This document shows positions 1 to 8,093 of a stretch of DNA of 45,122 bases, in pieces. A program made the translations under genes and the position numbers. Numbering within the stretch: the first letter of the stretch is position 1; each line of letters begins with the position of its first letter. Source of the DNA: Saprospiraceae bacterium (GTDB taxonomy: Bacteria; Bacteroidota; Bacteroidia; Chitinophagales; Saprospiraceae); contig JAHDFB010000022.1 in the NCBI GenBank assembly GCA_020628475.1, positions 1 to 45,122 of the forward strand, in the 5' to 3' direction. Below the pieces are notes generated by a model that was given only the letters and a program-made list of their open reading frames with translations, did not search any database and was not told where the DNA came from.

Positions 1-3000
1 GATATTTTGGATTCACTTCCACAGGATAATCAGATGTTGGATAATTCTGATCCGAACAAATTTATTGCCCAAATGGGTGCTGAGGCTGTTGGAAGTCTTT
101 TGGAAAGAACCGATCTAGATGAGTTGGCGGCGGCATTGAGATATCAAGCAGCGAATGAAACTTCTCAACAAAGAAAATCGGAGGCATTGAAGCGTCTACG
201 AGTTGTAGAGGCTTTCAGAGATGGTCAAACAAGAATTGAAAATAGACCAGAATGGTCTATCATTCAATACTTACCGGTTATTCCGCCAGAATTGAGACCA
301 TTAGTACCATTAGATGGTGGTCGATTTGCAAGCTCAGATTTAAATGATTTATATCGTCGTGTTATTATTAGAAATAACCGATTGAAACGATTACTAGAGA
401 TTAAAGCTCCAGAAGTAATCCTTCGAAATGAGAAGCGTATGCTTCAAGAAGCGGTTGATTCCTTGTTTGATAATTCAAGAAAATCAAATGCGGTAAAAGC
501 AGAGGGAGGACGAGCATTGAAATCTCTTAGTGATATTCTAAAAGGAAAGCAAGGTCGATTCCGTCAGAACCTACTTGGAAAGCGTGTTGATTATTCAGGA
601 CGTTCTGTAATTGTAGTAGGACCTACCTTGAAATTGCATGAATGTGGTCTTCCAAAAGGAATGGCAGCAGAATTGTTCAAGCCTTTCGTGATTCGTAAGT
701 TAATTGAAAGAGGTATTGTAAAAACGGTAAAATCTGCTAAGAAACTAGTGGACCGCAAGGATTCTGTGATCTGGGAAATCCTGGAAAACATTTTGAAAGG
801 TCACCCGATCATGTTGAACAGGGCTCCTACCTTACACCGTTTGTCAATCCAATCTTTCCAACCAGTATTGGTAGAAGGTAAAGCGATACAGTTACACCCA
901 CTAGTTTGTGGTGCCTTCAATGCGGATTTCGATGGTGACCAAATGGCGGTGCACGTACCTTTATCTCAAGGAGCAATTCTAGAGGCTCAGGTATTGATGC
1001 TTTCGGCGCACAACATGTTGAATCCACAAGATGGATCGCCAATTACACTACCTTCTCAGGATATGGTACTTGGTTTGTACTATCTTACAAAGATGCGTAC
1101 AAGTACGAAAGATCTTCCAGTAAAAGGAGAGGGGATGAAGTTCTATTCCCCGGAAGAAGTTCTTATCGCATTCAATGAAGAAATCATTGATCTTCATGCG
1201 CAGATTAAAGTAAGAATTAATCACGTAGATGCTGAGGGTAATCCGATTTCTGAATTGATTGATACAACCGTGGGACGGGTAATTTTCAATGAGGCTAGAC
1301 CAACTTCTGTTCCTTTTGTCAATGAATTATTGACTAAAAAGAACTTGAAGAAAGCGATCAATGGAATCTTGAATTTAACTAGTTTCTCTGTTGTTGCAGA
1401 ATTCTTAGATAAAATCAAAGAATTAGGATTCTTCTGGTCATTTAGAGGTGGTTTATCTTTCAACTTAGGAGATCTAATTACTCCTTCAGTTAAAGAGAAA
1501 ACATTGATCGATGCGCAGCAAGAAGTAGATGATGTTTGGGAGAACTATAACATGGGACTTATCACCAATAATGAGCGATATAACCAGATTATTGATAAAT
1601 GGACATCTGCGGATAATACAATTACTCAGAACTTAATGAAAGAGTTGGCTGAGCACAAACAAGGATTTAATTCCGTGTATATGATGCTACACTCTGGAGC
1701 TCGTGGATCTCAACAGCAGATTAAACAGCTTTGTGGATTGAGGGGATTGATGGCGAAGCCGAGAAAATCCGGTGATACTGGTGGAGCGATTATTGAGAAC
1801 CCGATTCTTGCAAACTTCTTAGAAGGATTGTCTGTATTGGAATACTTTATCTCTACACACGGTGCACGTAAAGGTTTGGCCGATACGGCCTTGAAAACGG
1901 CTGATGCGGGTTATCTTACAAGAAGATTGGTAGATGTTGCTCAAGATGTTATCATCGTTGAAGAAGACTGTGATACATTAAGAGGTATTGAGACCTTTGC
2001 ACTTAAGGATAACGATAAGATTACAGAAACTTTAGGTTCTAGAATCGTAGGACGATATTCTTTACATAATGTAACCGAATTAACCAATGATAATATCATT
2101 GTGGGAGCCGGTGAATATATCACTCCAGAAATAGCAAATAAGATTGAAGAAGCCGGCATTGAGTCTGTTACGATTCGATCTGTGTTAACTTGTGAGACAA
2201 TCAAAGGAGTATGTAGAAAATGTTACGGTAAAAACTTAGCTACCGGAAGGATAACGGAGCGAGGAGATGCTGTAGGAATTATTGCAGCTCAATCAATTGG
2301 TGAGCCTGGTACACAGTTGACATTACGTACTTTCCACGTCGGTGGTATCGCATCTGTAACAAAAACAGAAAATGATATTACGGCTAAATTCGAAGGAAAG
2401 GTTGAATTTGACAATATTAAATCTGTAGAAACGAAGGAAAATTCTGTGGTTATTTCTAGATCTGGAGAATTGAAAATCGTTGAACCAAATACAGGACGAA
2501 TTCTACAAAGTAATTACATTCCTTATGGATCAAACATCTTGGTAAAGGATGCTGCGACTATTAAGAAAGGAGATGTAATTTGTGAATGGGATCCATTCAA
2601 CGCCTTAATTATTTCTGAATTTGGAGGTATTGTTAAATTCGAATCTATCGAAGAAGGTTTGACATACCGAGTGGAAAAAGATGATCAAACTGGTTTCCAA
2701 GAAAAGATCATCATCGAATCTAAGAATAAGAAGAAGATTCCAACGATCAAGATTGTTTCACCAGCTGGAGAAGAGTTGAAGAATTACAACTTACCGGTAG
2801 GAGCATACATCTCTGTTGAAGAGGGTGCTGAAGTGACTCCAGGTCAAACAATCGTTAAGATTCCGCGTCAATTAGGTAAGATTCAGGATATTACCGGTGG
2901 TCTTCCGAGAGTTACCGAGCTATTTGAAGCGAGAAATCCTTCAAATCCAGCAGTAGTAACAGAAATTGACGGTATTGTATCCTTTGGTAAAATCAAGCGT

Positions 3001-3780
3001 GGTAATCGTGAAGTGATTGTTTCTGATGAAAGAACAGGAGAGAAGCGTAAGTATCTTGTAGGATTATCGAAGCATATTTTGGTTCAAGAAGGCGATTTCG
3101 TACGAGCTGGTATGAGATTATCTGATGGTGCCATTGCCCCAATTGATATCTTACATATCAAGGGACCATTTGCTGTACAATCTTACTTGGTTAATGAGAT
3201 CCAAGAAGTATATCGATCACAAGGTATCAGTATCAATGATAAGCACATTGAAGTAATTGTACGTCAAATGATGCGAAGAGTGAAAATCGAAGATGCTGGA
3301 GATACAATTTTCTTAGAAGGAGAAAGTGTAGAGAAATATGAATTCTTTAAGCAGAATGACTGGATCTATGACAAGAAATTTGTCAATGATGCGGGAGACT
3401 CAACGAAGTTGAAGGCAGGAGAATTGGTGTCGGTACGTCAGATTAGAGAGGAAAACTCTTATCTAAAACGAAACGATAAGAAGATCGTAGAGTTTAGAGA
3501 TGCGGTTCCTGCTACATCGAGCTCCATGCTTCAAGGTATTACTCGATCATCATTAGGAACTTATAGTTGGATTTCTGCGGCTTCATTCCAGGAAACAACA
3601 AAAGTACTAAGTGGTGCAGCGATTAATGCGAAGACAGATTTCTTAGAAGGTTTGAAAGAAAATGTTATTGTTGGTAAATTGATTCCAGCAGGAACAGGTC
3701 TTGTGAATCGTAAGAATTTGGTTGTAAAACCAAAGGAAAAAGATTTCGAAATGGAAGAAATGATGCATTTAGAAGAATAA
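1..3780 (+). CDS. rpoC: DNA-directed RNA polymerase subunit beta' (5' truncated by window edge)
   Basis: Catalytic beta' subunit of RNA polymerase. The frame is open from base 1, so the gene starts upstream of the window; about 1259 residues are visible and roughly 170 N-terminal residues (including the first zinc site) are missing. The absolutely conserved Mg2+-binding motif NADFDGD is at 919-939, within a stretch reading [15 protein letters not shown]. The second zinc site is visible as a Cys in EEDCDTLRG and the cluster [13 protein letters not shown] near 2190-2230. Trigger-loop/bridge-helix sequence ([19 protein letters not shown]) follows at about 2280-2340. The C-terminal jaw and tail are intact, ending in an acidic tail typical of Bacteroidota. 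Normally preceded by rpoB in the rpoBC operon; here it is the last gene before a strong hairpin terminator. Identification is certain; only the start is unseen. Confidence 0.99.
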   Translation, partial: DILDSLPQDNQMLDNSDPNKFIAQMGAEAVGSLLERTDLDELAAALRYQAANETSQQRKSEALKRLRVVEAFRDGQTRIENRPEWSIIQYLPVIPPELRPLVPLDGGRFASSDLNDLYRRVIIRNNRLKRLLEIKAPEVILRNEKRMLQEAVDSLFDNSRKSNAVKAEGGRALKSLSDILKGKQGRFRQNLLGKRVDYSGRSVIVVGPTLKLHECGLPKGMAAELFKPFVIRKLIERGIVKTVKSAKKLVDRKDSVIWEILENILKGHPIMLNRAPTLHRLSIQSFQPVLVEGKAIQLHPLVCGAFNADFDGDQMAVHVPLSQGAILEAQVLMLSAHNMLNPQDGSPITLPSQDMVLGLYYLTKMRTSTKDLPVKGEGMKFYSPEEVLIAFNEEIIDLHAQIKVRINHVDAEGNPISELIDTTVGRVIFNEARPTSVPFVNELLTKKNLKKAINGILNLTSFSVVAEFLDKIKELGFFWSFRGGLSFNLGDLITPSVKEKTLIDAQQEVDDVWENYNMGLITNNERYNQIIDKWTSADNTITQNLMKELAEHKQGFNSVYMMLHSGARGSQQQIKQLCGLRGLMAKPRKSGDTGGAIIENPILANFLEGLSVLEYFISTHGARKGLADTALKTADAGYLTRRLVDVAQDVIIVEEDCDTLRGIETFALKDNDKITETLGSRIVGRYSLHNVTELTNDNIIVGAGEYITPEIANKIEEAGIESVTIRSVLTCETIKGVCRKCYGKNLATGRITERGDAVGIIAAQSIGEPGTQLTLRTFHVGGIASVTKTENDITAKFEGKVEFDNIKSVETKENSVVISRSGELKIVEPNTGRILQSNYIPYGSNILVKDAATIKKGDVICEWDPFNALIISEFGGIVKFESIEEGLTYRVEKDDQTGFQEKIIIESKNKKKIPTIKIVSPAGEELKNYNLPVGAYISVEEGAEVTPGQTIVKIPRQLGKIQDITGGLPRVTELFEARNPSNPAVVTEIDGIVSFGKIKRGNREVIVSDERTGEKRKYLVGLSKHILVQEGDFVRAGMRLSDGAIAPIDILHIKGPFAVQSYLVNEIQEVYRSQGISINDKHIEVIVRQMMRRVKIEDAGDTIFLEGESVEKYEFFKQNDWIYDKKFVNDAGDSTKLKAGELVSVRQIREENSYLKRNDKKIVEFRDAVPATSSSMLQGITRSSLGTYSWISAASFQETTKVLSGAAINAKTDFLEGLKENVIVGKLIPAGTGLVNRKNLVVKPKEKDFEMEEMMHLEE

Positions 3781-3802
3781 TGTAATTTTCTTTAGAAATA
3801 AT

Positions 3803-3840
3803 AAAGGGGCTTATCTTGCTAAAAGATGAGCCCTTTTTAA
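3803..3840 (+). terminator. Rho-independent terminator of rpoC
   Basis: A 15-bp uninterrupted stem (3803-3817 with 3823-3837, two G-T pairs) closes a 5-base loop, with the 3' arm merging into a T run. It lies 23 bases after the rpoC stop codon and ends the rpo operon before the GNAT gene. Confidence 0.9.
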
Positions 3841-3883
3841 TTTTACATAAAGCCAACAATGAAACACACATTTTAGAATCAGT

Positions 3884-4705
3884 ATGGAAACAATAGTTAT
3901 TAAAAATCTGACGCATAGCTCGATAACAGAGTTGGTTGAATGTTTACTGGAATCTTTCAAGGGTTATTTTGTTCCGATGCCTTCGGACGTTTCTTTTTGG
4001 AAGGCACGATTTAAACATGCTCGAGTAGACTATTCTTTATCTTGGGGTGCCTATGATGATCAGAAACTAGTGGCTTTTATCATACATGCGGTGGACCATC
4101 AGGAAGGCCAATTGTGTGCTTATAATACAGGTACGGGTGTACTACCCAGCTATCGAGGTCAAGGATTAGTAGATACATTGTATGAAACAGGAATGCCAAA
4201 ATTAAAGGAAAGGGGTGTTGAACGATGTTTTTTGGAAGTAATCTGTGAAAATCAACGGGCTATCAAGGTCTATGAGCGGATTGGATTTGAACGACAACAT
4301 CGCTTATATTGCTTTAAGGGAACATTGGCAGAAAGGACTGATGCTCCAACTATTCAAAAGACGGAATTGTCTGAATTGGAGGCGAGGCATGTAAAAAATC
4401 ATTATTCTTGGGATAATCAATTCGCCTCCATCAAGCGAGCAGGGAAGATACATCAATGTTATTACATCATGACAGCTAATGAAGAGGCAATGGGCTATTT
4501 TATTATTAATCCAAGATCTGGATATATTTCTCAAGTTGAATCATTTACGGGTGATTGGGCCCCTATTTTTAATGCTATAGGTAGTTACTTCAGAAATTTT
4601 AAAATTAATAATATACATTCCGATAGAATCGAACTTATCCAATTTTTACAATATTCGGGTATGGAGAATACCATCAATCAGTATTATATGACGATGGATA
4701 TGTAA
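3884..4705 (+). CDS. GNAT family N-acetyltransferase (273 aa)
   Basis: Predicted acetyl-CoA-dependent N-acetyltransferase, cytoplasmic. The acetyl-CoA-binding motif A is clear: GVLPSYRGQGLVDTLY (residues ~85-100), with the R/Q-x-x-G-x-G/A pyrophosphate loop as RGQGL. It is followed by motif B, AIKVYERIGFE (residues ~128-138). The first ~150 residues form the canonical GNAT fold. The remaining ~120 residues are longer than a single-domain GNAT and look like a second, degenerate GNAT-like half or a substrate lid, a layout known in several Bacteroidota and Firmicutes acetyltransferases. The start at 3884 leaves 46 bases after the rpoC terminator; no Shine-Dalgarno is evident, as usual in this phylum. 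It is transcribed alone and faces the minus-strand cupin operon end to end. The acceptor substrate cannot be told. Confidence 0.85.
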   Translation: METIVIKNLTHSSITELVECLLESFKGYFVPMPSDVSFWKARFKHARVDYSLSWGAYDDQKLVAFIIHAVDHQEGQLCAYNTGTGVLPSYRGQGLVDTLYETGMPKLKERGVERCFLEVICENQRAIKVYERIGFERQHRLYCFKGTLAERTDAPTIQKTELSELEARHVKNHYSWDNQFASIKRAGKIHQCYYIMTANEEAMGYFIINPRSGYISQVESFTGDWAPIFNAIGSYFRNFKINNIHSDRIELIQFLQYSGMENTINQYYMTMDM

Positions 4706-4718
4706 AGATTTTGGTAAG

Positions 4719-4750
4719 GCTATTTCCCATCATTAAAATGGTTAAATAGC
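4719..4750. terminator. Possible bidirectional terminator hairpin between convergent genes
   Basis: GCTATTT (4719-4725) and AAATAGC (4744-4750) form a 7-bp stem with a partial inner CCAT/ATGG extension, lying between the ends of the GNAT gene and the cupin gene; it overlaps the cupin stop codon. There is no long T run, so it is a weak candidate. Confidence 0.35.
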
Positions 4751-5107
4751 GTCAAGGTCTTTGCGTGTTAAATCGTTTTCAACGTTTCCAGTGTTGAGTG
4801 TTGTTTGTGGTTCAAATAAGACAACGTGCACCTCTTCTTTTGCATAAGGTTTATGATTGGTGCCTTTCGGGATAATGACAAATTCACCCGGGTTAATTTT
4901 TAGCGTTTTATCATCCAACTCCATAAATAGTGTGCCTTGAACTACCAGAAACAACTCATCTTCATGTTCATGTTGATGCATGATAAATTCATTTTTGAAT
5001 TTGGCAATTTTTACGAATTGATGGTTTAACTCGCCGACTATTTTCGGATTCCAATATTCGCTGAATGTATTGAATTTTTCTTGAAGGTTTACTTTTTGTA
5101 TATCCAT
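4742..5107 (-). CDS. Small single-domain cupin protein (121 aa)
   Basis: Single-domain cupin of the usual small size (121 aa). Both cupin motifs are visible. Motif 1 is around residues 44-60 with the metal-ligand histidines and glutamate (MHQHEHEDELFLVVQG). Motif 2 is PGEFVIIPKGTNHKPYA (residues ~73-89), with the second histidine after PKG. The fold should bind a divalent metal in a beta barrel; the reaction or ligand is not predictable, and such proteins are often annotated as mannose-6-phosphate-isomerase-like cupins. It is the last gene of the minus-strand operon regulator-GNAT-SDR-cupin, 12 bases after the SDR stop codon, so it is probably controlled by the same ArsR-type repressor. Confidence 0.85.
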   Translation of the reverse strand: MDIQKVNLQEKFNTFSEYWNPKIVGELNHQFVKIAKFKNEFIMHQHEHEDELFLVVQGTLFMELDDKTLKINPGEFVIIPKGTNHKPYAKEEVHVVLFEPQTTLNTGNVENDLTRKDLDAI

Positions 5108-5119
5108 GATTTTTAGTTT

Positions 5120-5722
5120 CTATTCGTATATTCTAATAATCTCTCCATGTCCTTTTCCTAGTATGCTACGAACGTATCCATTAACCATCTTGGGCATCGA
5201 TATAGGATTATGACCGGGAAAATAGTCCTTATATTTCTCGTAGGCGTCTTGCACGAGTCCGGATGATACGACATTGACCCGTATTCCCTGAGTGATTTCT
5301 AGAGCTACGGCTTTTACAAAGCTATGTATGGCCCCGTTGACCATGGCCGCACTTGCTGTTTGGATGACTGGATCATCGGCAAGAATTCCTGTAGTCAATG
5401 TGATAGATCCTGCTGTATTTAAGTAATGTTGGCCAATTCGAACCAAATTAACTTGTCCCATCAATTTACTTTTGATGCCGATATAGTAATCCTCTTCGGA
5501 AAGATTATTGAAATGGTCCCATTTAGCTTCTCCGGCTACATTAACAATGGCGTCCACGTTTCCCACTGTTTCGAACATTTTCTTAATAGATGCAGGATCA
5601 GCAATGTCTACCTGAACATCTCCTTGACTTCTTCCAGCTATTATAACATCATGTTCTTGATTGAAATAATTGGCTACGGCTCTGCCTATGGTTCCATAGC
5701 CACCAATGATGAGAATTTTCAT
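5120..5722 (-). CDS. Atypical short-chain dehydrogenase/reductase (200 aa)
   Basis: SDR-fold oxidoreductase of about the minimal length for the family. The N-terminal NAD(P)-binding glycine motif is present as GGYGTIGRAVA (residues 7-17), and NVAG replaces the usual NNAG (~residues 61-64). The canonical catalytic Y-x-x-x-K is absent: the equivalent helix reads ASAAMVNGAIHSFVKA, like the short SDRs annotated as PRK07578 (family knowledge). It may therefore use a different mechanism or merely bind a nucleotide. The C-terminal segment RVNVVSSGLV is typical SDR. The start codon overlaps the stop of the upstream GNAT gene by four bases (ATGA at 5719-5722), indicating translational coupling in the ArsR-regulated operon. 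The substrate is unknown. Confidence 0.85.
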   Translation of the reverse strand: MKILIIGGYGTIGRAVANYFNQEHDVIIAGRSQGDVQVDIADPASIKKMFETVGNVDAIVNVAGEAKWDHFNNLSEEDYYIGIKSKLMGQVNLVRIGQHYLNTAGSITLTTGILADDPVIQTASAAMVNGAIHSFVKAVALEITQGIRVNVVSSGLVQDAYEKYKDYFPGHNPISMPKMVNGYVRSILGKGHGEIIRIYE

Positions 5723-6162
5723 AATTCCTTGTTTAAAGCATGTTCGAAATGAAAACCAACGACTTGAAATCCTTGATTATAATAAAATTTATGTGATCTA
5801 CTGTTTTGGACATAGGTATTGAGGCCGATGGATTCGTATTGATTGGCCAAGGCCCATTCTTTGATGGCATCTATGAAATATTGACCATAGCCTTTTGATT
5901 GAATATTGGAATCGATGATGACGTTGTCTAGTTCGATATGCTTGCCACAGTAGATTCTTACAGTACTCCAGGCGCTTGAAATTCCTATTAATTGATGCTG
6001 ATCAAATAGGCCGAAACAAGTATAGGACGCCAAATCAATCATTTTTTTCAATCTCGAAGTGATCGTATGCCCCGACATTTCAGGATTTAATTGCTTCAGT
6101 AATGAAAGGACTTGATCGATATGATCGTATGGATTTATCTGTATAATTTGTAACTGATTCAT
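5719..6162 (-). CDS. GNAT family N-acetyltransferase (147 aa)
   Basis: Single-domain GNAT acetyltransferase. Motif A is visible as LDNVIIDSNIQSKGYGQYF, where the Q/R-x-x-G-x-G loop is QSKGYG. A late-strand motif follows as RSHKFYYNQGFQVVGFHFE, with the conserved Y-x-x-x-G-F. I chose the ATG at 6162 (MNQLQIIQ). It starts 8 bases after the stop of the regulator gene at 6170. The longer reading from 6204 would overlap the regulator by 35 bases and adds only low-complexity residues with no similarity to the family. It is the second gene of the operon and overlaps the SDR by four bases. The substrate is unknown. Confidence 0.82.
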   Translation of the reverse strand: MNQLQIIQINPYDHIDQVLSLLKQLNPEMSGHTITSRLKKMIDLASYTCFGLFDQHQLIGISSAWSTVRIYCGKHIELDNVIIDSNIQSKGYGQYFIDAIKEWALANQYESIGLNTYVQNSRSHKFYYNQGFQVVGFHFEHALNKEL

Positions 6163-6169
6163 CGAATTA

Positions 6170-6505
6170 CTAACTGTTGATGGTAATTTCTCCATTTTTT
6201 TCATTTAATAAGAAGGTACTGTATTCTAGTATGAGTACTTCGTTTCTTTTCAAGTAGGACCATTTGCCATGTCGAGTTGAAATCAATATTCCACATTTCT
6301 CCATATTGCTTAAATAGGTGGAAATAGTCGATTGAGAAAGTCCTGATTTTTCATGAATATAACTCACGCAAACACCGTCGTTAAAGTGTTTCAAGCTTTC
6401 ATGTGGAGGGAAATGATTTTCTGGATCTTTTAACCATTCCATGATTTGAAGTCGAACTGAGTTTGAAAGGCACTTGCCGATTTCTGTTGCTAATTTCATA
6501 TCCAT
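6170..6505 (-). CDS. ArsR/SmtB-type winged-helix transcriptional regulator (111 aa)
   Basis: Small winged-helix DNA-binding protein of ArsR size. An early segment (LSNSVRLQIMEWL) matches the helix that opens the ArsR fold. The recognition helix region is HEKSGLSQSTISTYLSNMEKCGIL, and the wing follows as RHGKWSYLKRNE. The start is taken at 6505 (MDMKLATEIG). The frame stays open to 6643, but that extension would cross the inverted-repeat operator and encodes residues unlike the family. No metal site of the ELCVCDL type is present, so the signal is unknown; a Cys sits just before the helix (GVCVSYI). It heads the four-gene minus operon and is divergent from the macro-domain gene, so it probably represses its own operon and perhaps the neighbour. 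Confidence 0.85.
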   Translation of the reverse strand: MDMKLATEIGKCLSNSVRLQIMEWLKDPENHFPPHESLKHFNDGVCVSYIHEKSGLSQSTISTYLSNMEKCGILISTRHGKWSYLKRNEVLILEYSTFLLNEKNGEITINS

Positions 6506-6518
6506 GGTGTAAATATAT

Positions 6519-6538
6519 CGACATTTCTCGATATGTCG
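6519..6538. promoter_or_regulatory. Candidate operator of the ArsR-type regulator (inverted repeat)
   Basis: CGACAT (6519-6524) and ATGTCG (6533-6538) form a perfect 6-base inverted repeat separated by 8 bases, 13 bases upstream of the regulator start and between it and the divergent macro-domain gene. ArsR-family proteins typically bind such dyads overlapping their own promoter. Assignment is by position and symmetry only. Confidence 0.55.
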
Positions 6539-6591
6539 GTTCGATTTTGTTGTTTTTATTCTATATGCAATGGCTCTAGTTAAATTAGATA

Positions 6592-6599
6592 TAGATTTG
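6592..6599 (+). promoter_or_regulatory. Candidate -7 element for the macro-domain gene
   Basis: TAGATTTG matches the Bacteroidota -7 consensus TAnnTTTG exactly. Transcription from here would start about 25-30 bases before the ATG at 6633 and would exclude the upstream ATG at 6570, supporting the shorter start. No -33 TTG is found at the right distance. Confidence 0.35.
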
Positions 6600-6632
6600 A
6601 GTATTATTTCAACCGTAAATCTTCCACTTAAA

Positions 6633-7271
6633 ATGAAAAACAATGGTCAAAGAACTCCTTCTTTTAAAATAATTCTTGTTGATCCAAATACAGCACTTTG
6701 CGAAGCATGGGCTGAAAGGTTTAGCGCTTATGAACATGTCGAAATTAAAAATGATGTTTTTCAAAATATTGAAAGTTTTGATTGTATCGCAAGTGCTGCA
6801 AATTCATTTGGTCTGATGGATGGCGGTATAGATTTAGCTATTTCTAATTTTTTCGGTGCTGAATTGTCTAAAAGAGTTCAAGAAAGAATATCATTAGATT
6901 ATTTTGGTGAACAACCTGTTGGAACTTCCATGATTGTGGAAACTAAGAATAAAAAGTATCCATTTTTAGCACATACTCCAACCATGCGTGTGCCTTTGAA
7001 AATCACAAATACGGATAATGTGTATTTAGCGATGTTCGCCATGCTTCGAGCAGTTACTATCCATAATCGCACCGAGAATCAGAAAATTAATGTGGTCGTT
7101 TGTCCTGGGCTTGGGACTTCAGCTGGTAAAATGACTCCAAATGAGTCTGCCAGACAGATGGAGCTGGCTTATCGAAATTTTTGTAATCCACCCAAATATG
7201 TCAATTGGATGCACCTCATTCAAAGACAAAAAGAAATAATCTATGGAGGAGATGTAAAACACTATAATTAG
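6633..7271 (+). CDS. Macro-domain (ADP-ribose-binding) protein
   Basis: Macro-domain protein of 212 aa counted from the ATG at 6633 (233 aa from 6570). Conserved pieces of the fold are in order: SAANSFGLMDGGID (ligand-loop Asn and the glycine-rich loop), LAHTPTMRVP, and CPGLGTSAGKMTP (the second phosphate-binding loop). Macro domains bind or hydrolyse ADP-ribose derivatives such as O-acetyl-ADP-ribose or ADP-ribosylated targets (family knowledge). This one resembles the stand-alone versions sometimes annotated as tail-protein-like or Appr-1-p processing. No further domain is visible. The 6633 start is preferred because of the -7 box just upstream. It is divergent from the ArsR-type regulator and ends before the structured element at 7361. 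Whether it acts with the operon is unknown. Confidence 0.8.
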   Translation: MKNNGQRTPSFKIILVDPNTALCEAWAERFSAYEHVEIKNDVFQNIESFDCIASAANSFGLMDGGIDLAISNFFGAELSKRVQERISLDYFGEQPVGTSMIVETKNKKYPFLAHTPTMRVPLKITNTDNVYLAMFAMLRAVTIHNRTENQKINVVVCPGLGTSAGKMTPNESARQMELAYRNFCNPPKYVNWMHLIQRQKEIIYGGDVKHYN

Positions 7272-7360
7272 CTAAATCTGATATAGCCATATTAAAAACT
7301 TAATGAATGAACCATAAATTCATGTGTTTTAATTACTTATAAATTATAGTATATTATACC

Positions 7361-7471
7361 GTCCATATCGCGTTACCGATGGGAATGGTTTTGTTGCCAA
7401 ACAAAAGTCCGAGTGGCTGAAAGCCCGAAGGACCGACCGTAAAGGGAGCCATGGACGTAGGGCTCGAACGC
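7361..7471. repeat. Structured intergenic element (possible palindromic repeat or ncRNA)
   Basis: GC-rich island in AT-rich spacer, between the ends of the macro-domain gene and ribE. Visible stems are TTTTGTT/AACAAAA (7389-7395 with 7400-7406, loop GCCA), directly followed by GTCC/GGAC (7407-7410 with 7430-7433) enclosing GGCT/AGCC (7415-7418 with 7422-7425). An outer pair GTCCAT/ATGGAC (7361-7366 with 7451-7456) encloses all of these. GCGTT (7370-7374) and AACGC (7467-7471) could pair across it as a pseudoknot. It contains no open frame. It resembles the dispersed palindromic intergenic repeats common in Bacteroidota, but a functional RNA is possible. Confidence 0.5.
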
Positions 7472-7493
7472 ACAAATTAGCAAGACAATTACT

Positions 7494-8093
7494 CTAATAT
7501 AAACCCTGTTTTAAACGTTCACTTCGGAGTATATACTTGCCAATGATATCGAATTCGAGATTAACAATCGCATCGGGTTGATAGGATTGAAATCGAGTAT
7601 GTTCGTAGGTATATGGAATGATGGCTACTTGAAAACTGTCTCGGGTAGGGGCAATGACCGTCAGACTGACACCATCGATACAAATAGAACCCTTTGAAAT
7701 GATGAGCGGAGCAAATTGCTCATCAAATTGAAAAGTAAAACGCCAGCTACCATCTTCATCTTCGACTTCGAGCAGTTTGGCTGTACTATCGACATGTCCT
7801 TGCACGATATGACCATCCAATCTCGCATGAATTTGAGCAGCACGTTCTATATTTAAGAGATCGTTCAATTTCCAAGATTTAGCGGCTGTTAAATCCAAGG
7901 TCTCCTGTATGGCCGTTACTTCGTGCCAATCTTCCCCGAGAGCTACCACCGTTAAACAAATTCCATTGTGTGAAACACTCTGATCTATTTTTAACTCGGA
8001 TGAAATCGCCGCTTGGATACGGAAGGTTTTGTTCTGACCGTTTTCCTGAATAGCGATTACTTTTCCAGTATCTTCAATGATACCTGTAAACAT
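7494..8093 (-). CDS. ribE: Riboflavin synthase alpha subunit
   Basis: Last enzyme of riboflavin synthesis: dismutates two 6,7-dimethyl-8-ribityllumazine molecules to riboflavin and a pyrimidine product, as a cytoplasmic homotrimer. The 199-aa length and the two tandem lumazine-binding barrels are typical. The N-terminus is the diagnostic MFTGIIEDTG. The internal duplication is seen as SHNGICLTVV (residues 41-50) and IDGVSLTVI (139-147), and the second barrel contains DGHIVQGHVDS (93-103). The gene begins on the base directly after the stop codon of the upstream secreted-protein gene (TAA then ATG on the minus strand), so the two are probably cotranscribed, although they share no pathway. No FMN riboswitch is visible in front of it. 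No other rib gene is in the window. Confidence 0.97.
   Translation of the reverse strand: MFTGIIEDTGKVIAIQENGQNKTFRIQAAISSELKIDQSVSHNGICLTVVALGEDWHEVTAIQETLDLTAAKSWKLNDLLNIERAAQIHARLDGHIVQGHVDSTAKLLEVEDEDGSWRFTFQFDEQFAPLIISKGSICIDGVSLTVIAPTRDSFQVAIIPYTYEHTRFQSYQPDAIVNLEFDIIGKYILRSERLKQGLY

Noticed and set aside
6506..6643. Longer start of the ArsR-type regulator
   Set aside because: It crosses the dyad operator and the divergent gene start and lacks family similarity.
7440..7480. tRNA-like T-arm (GTTCGAG on the minus strand)
   Set aside because: The flanks do not pair as a T stem, and no D arm, anticodon arm or acceptor stem can be built.
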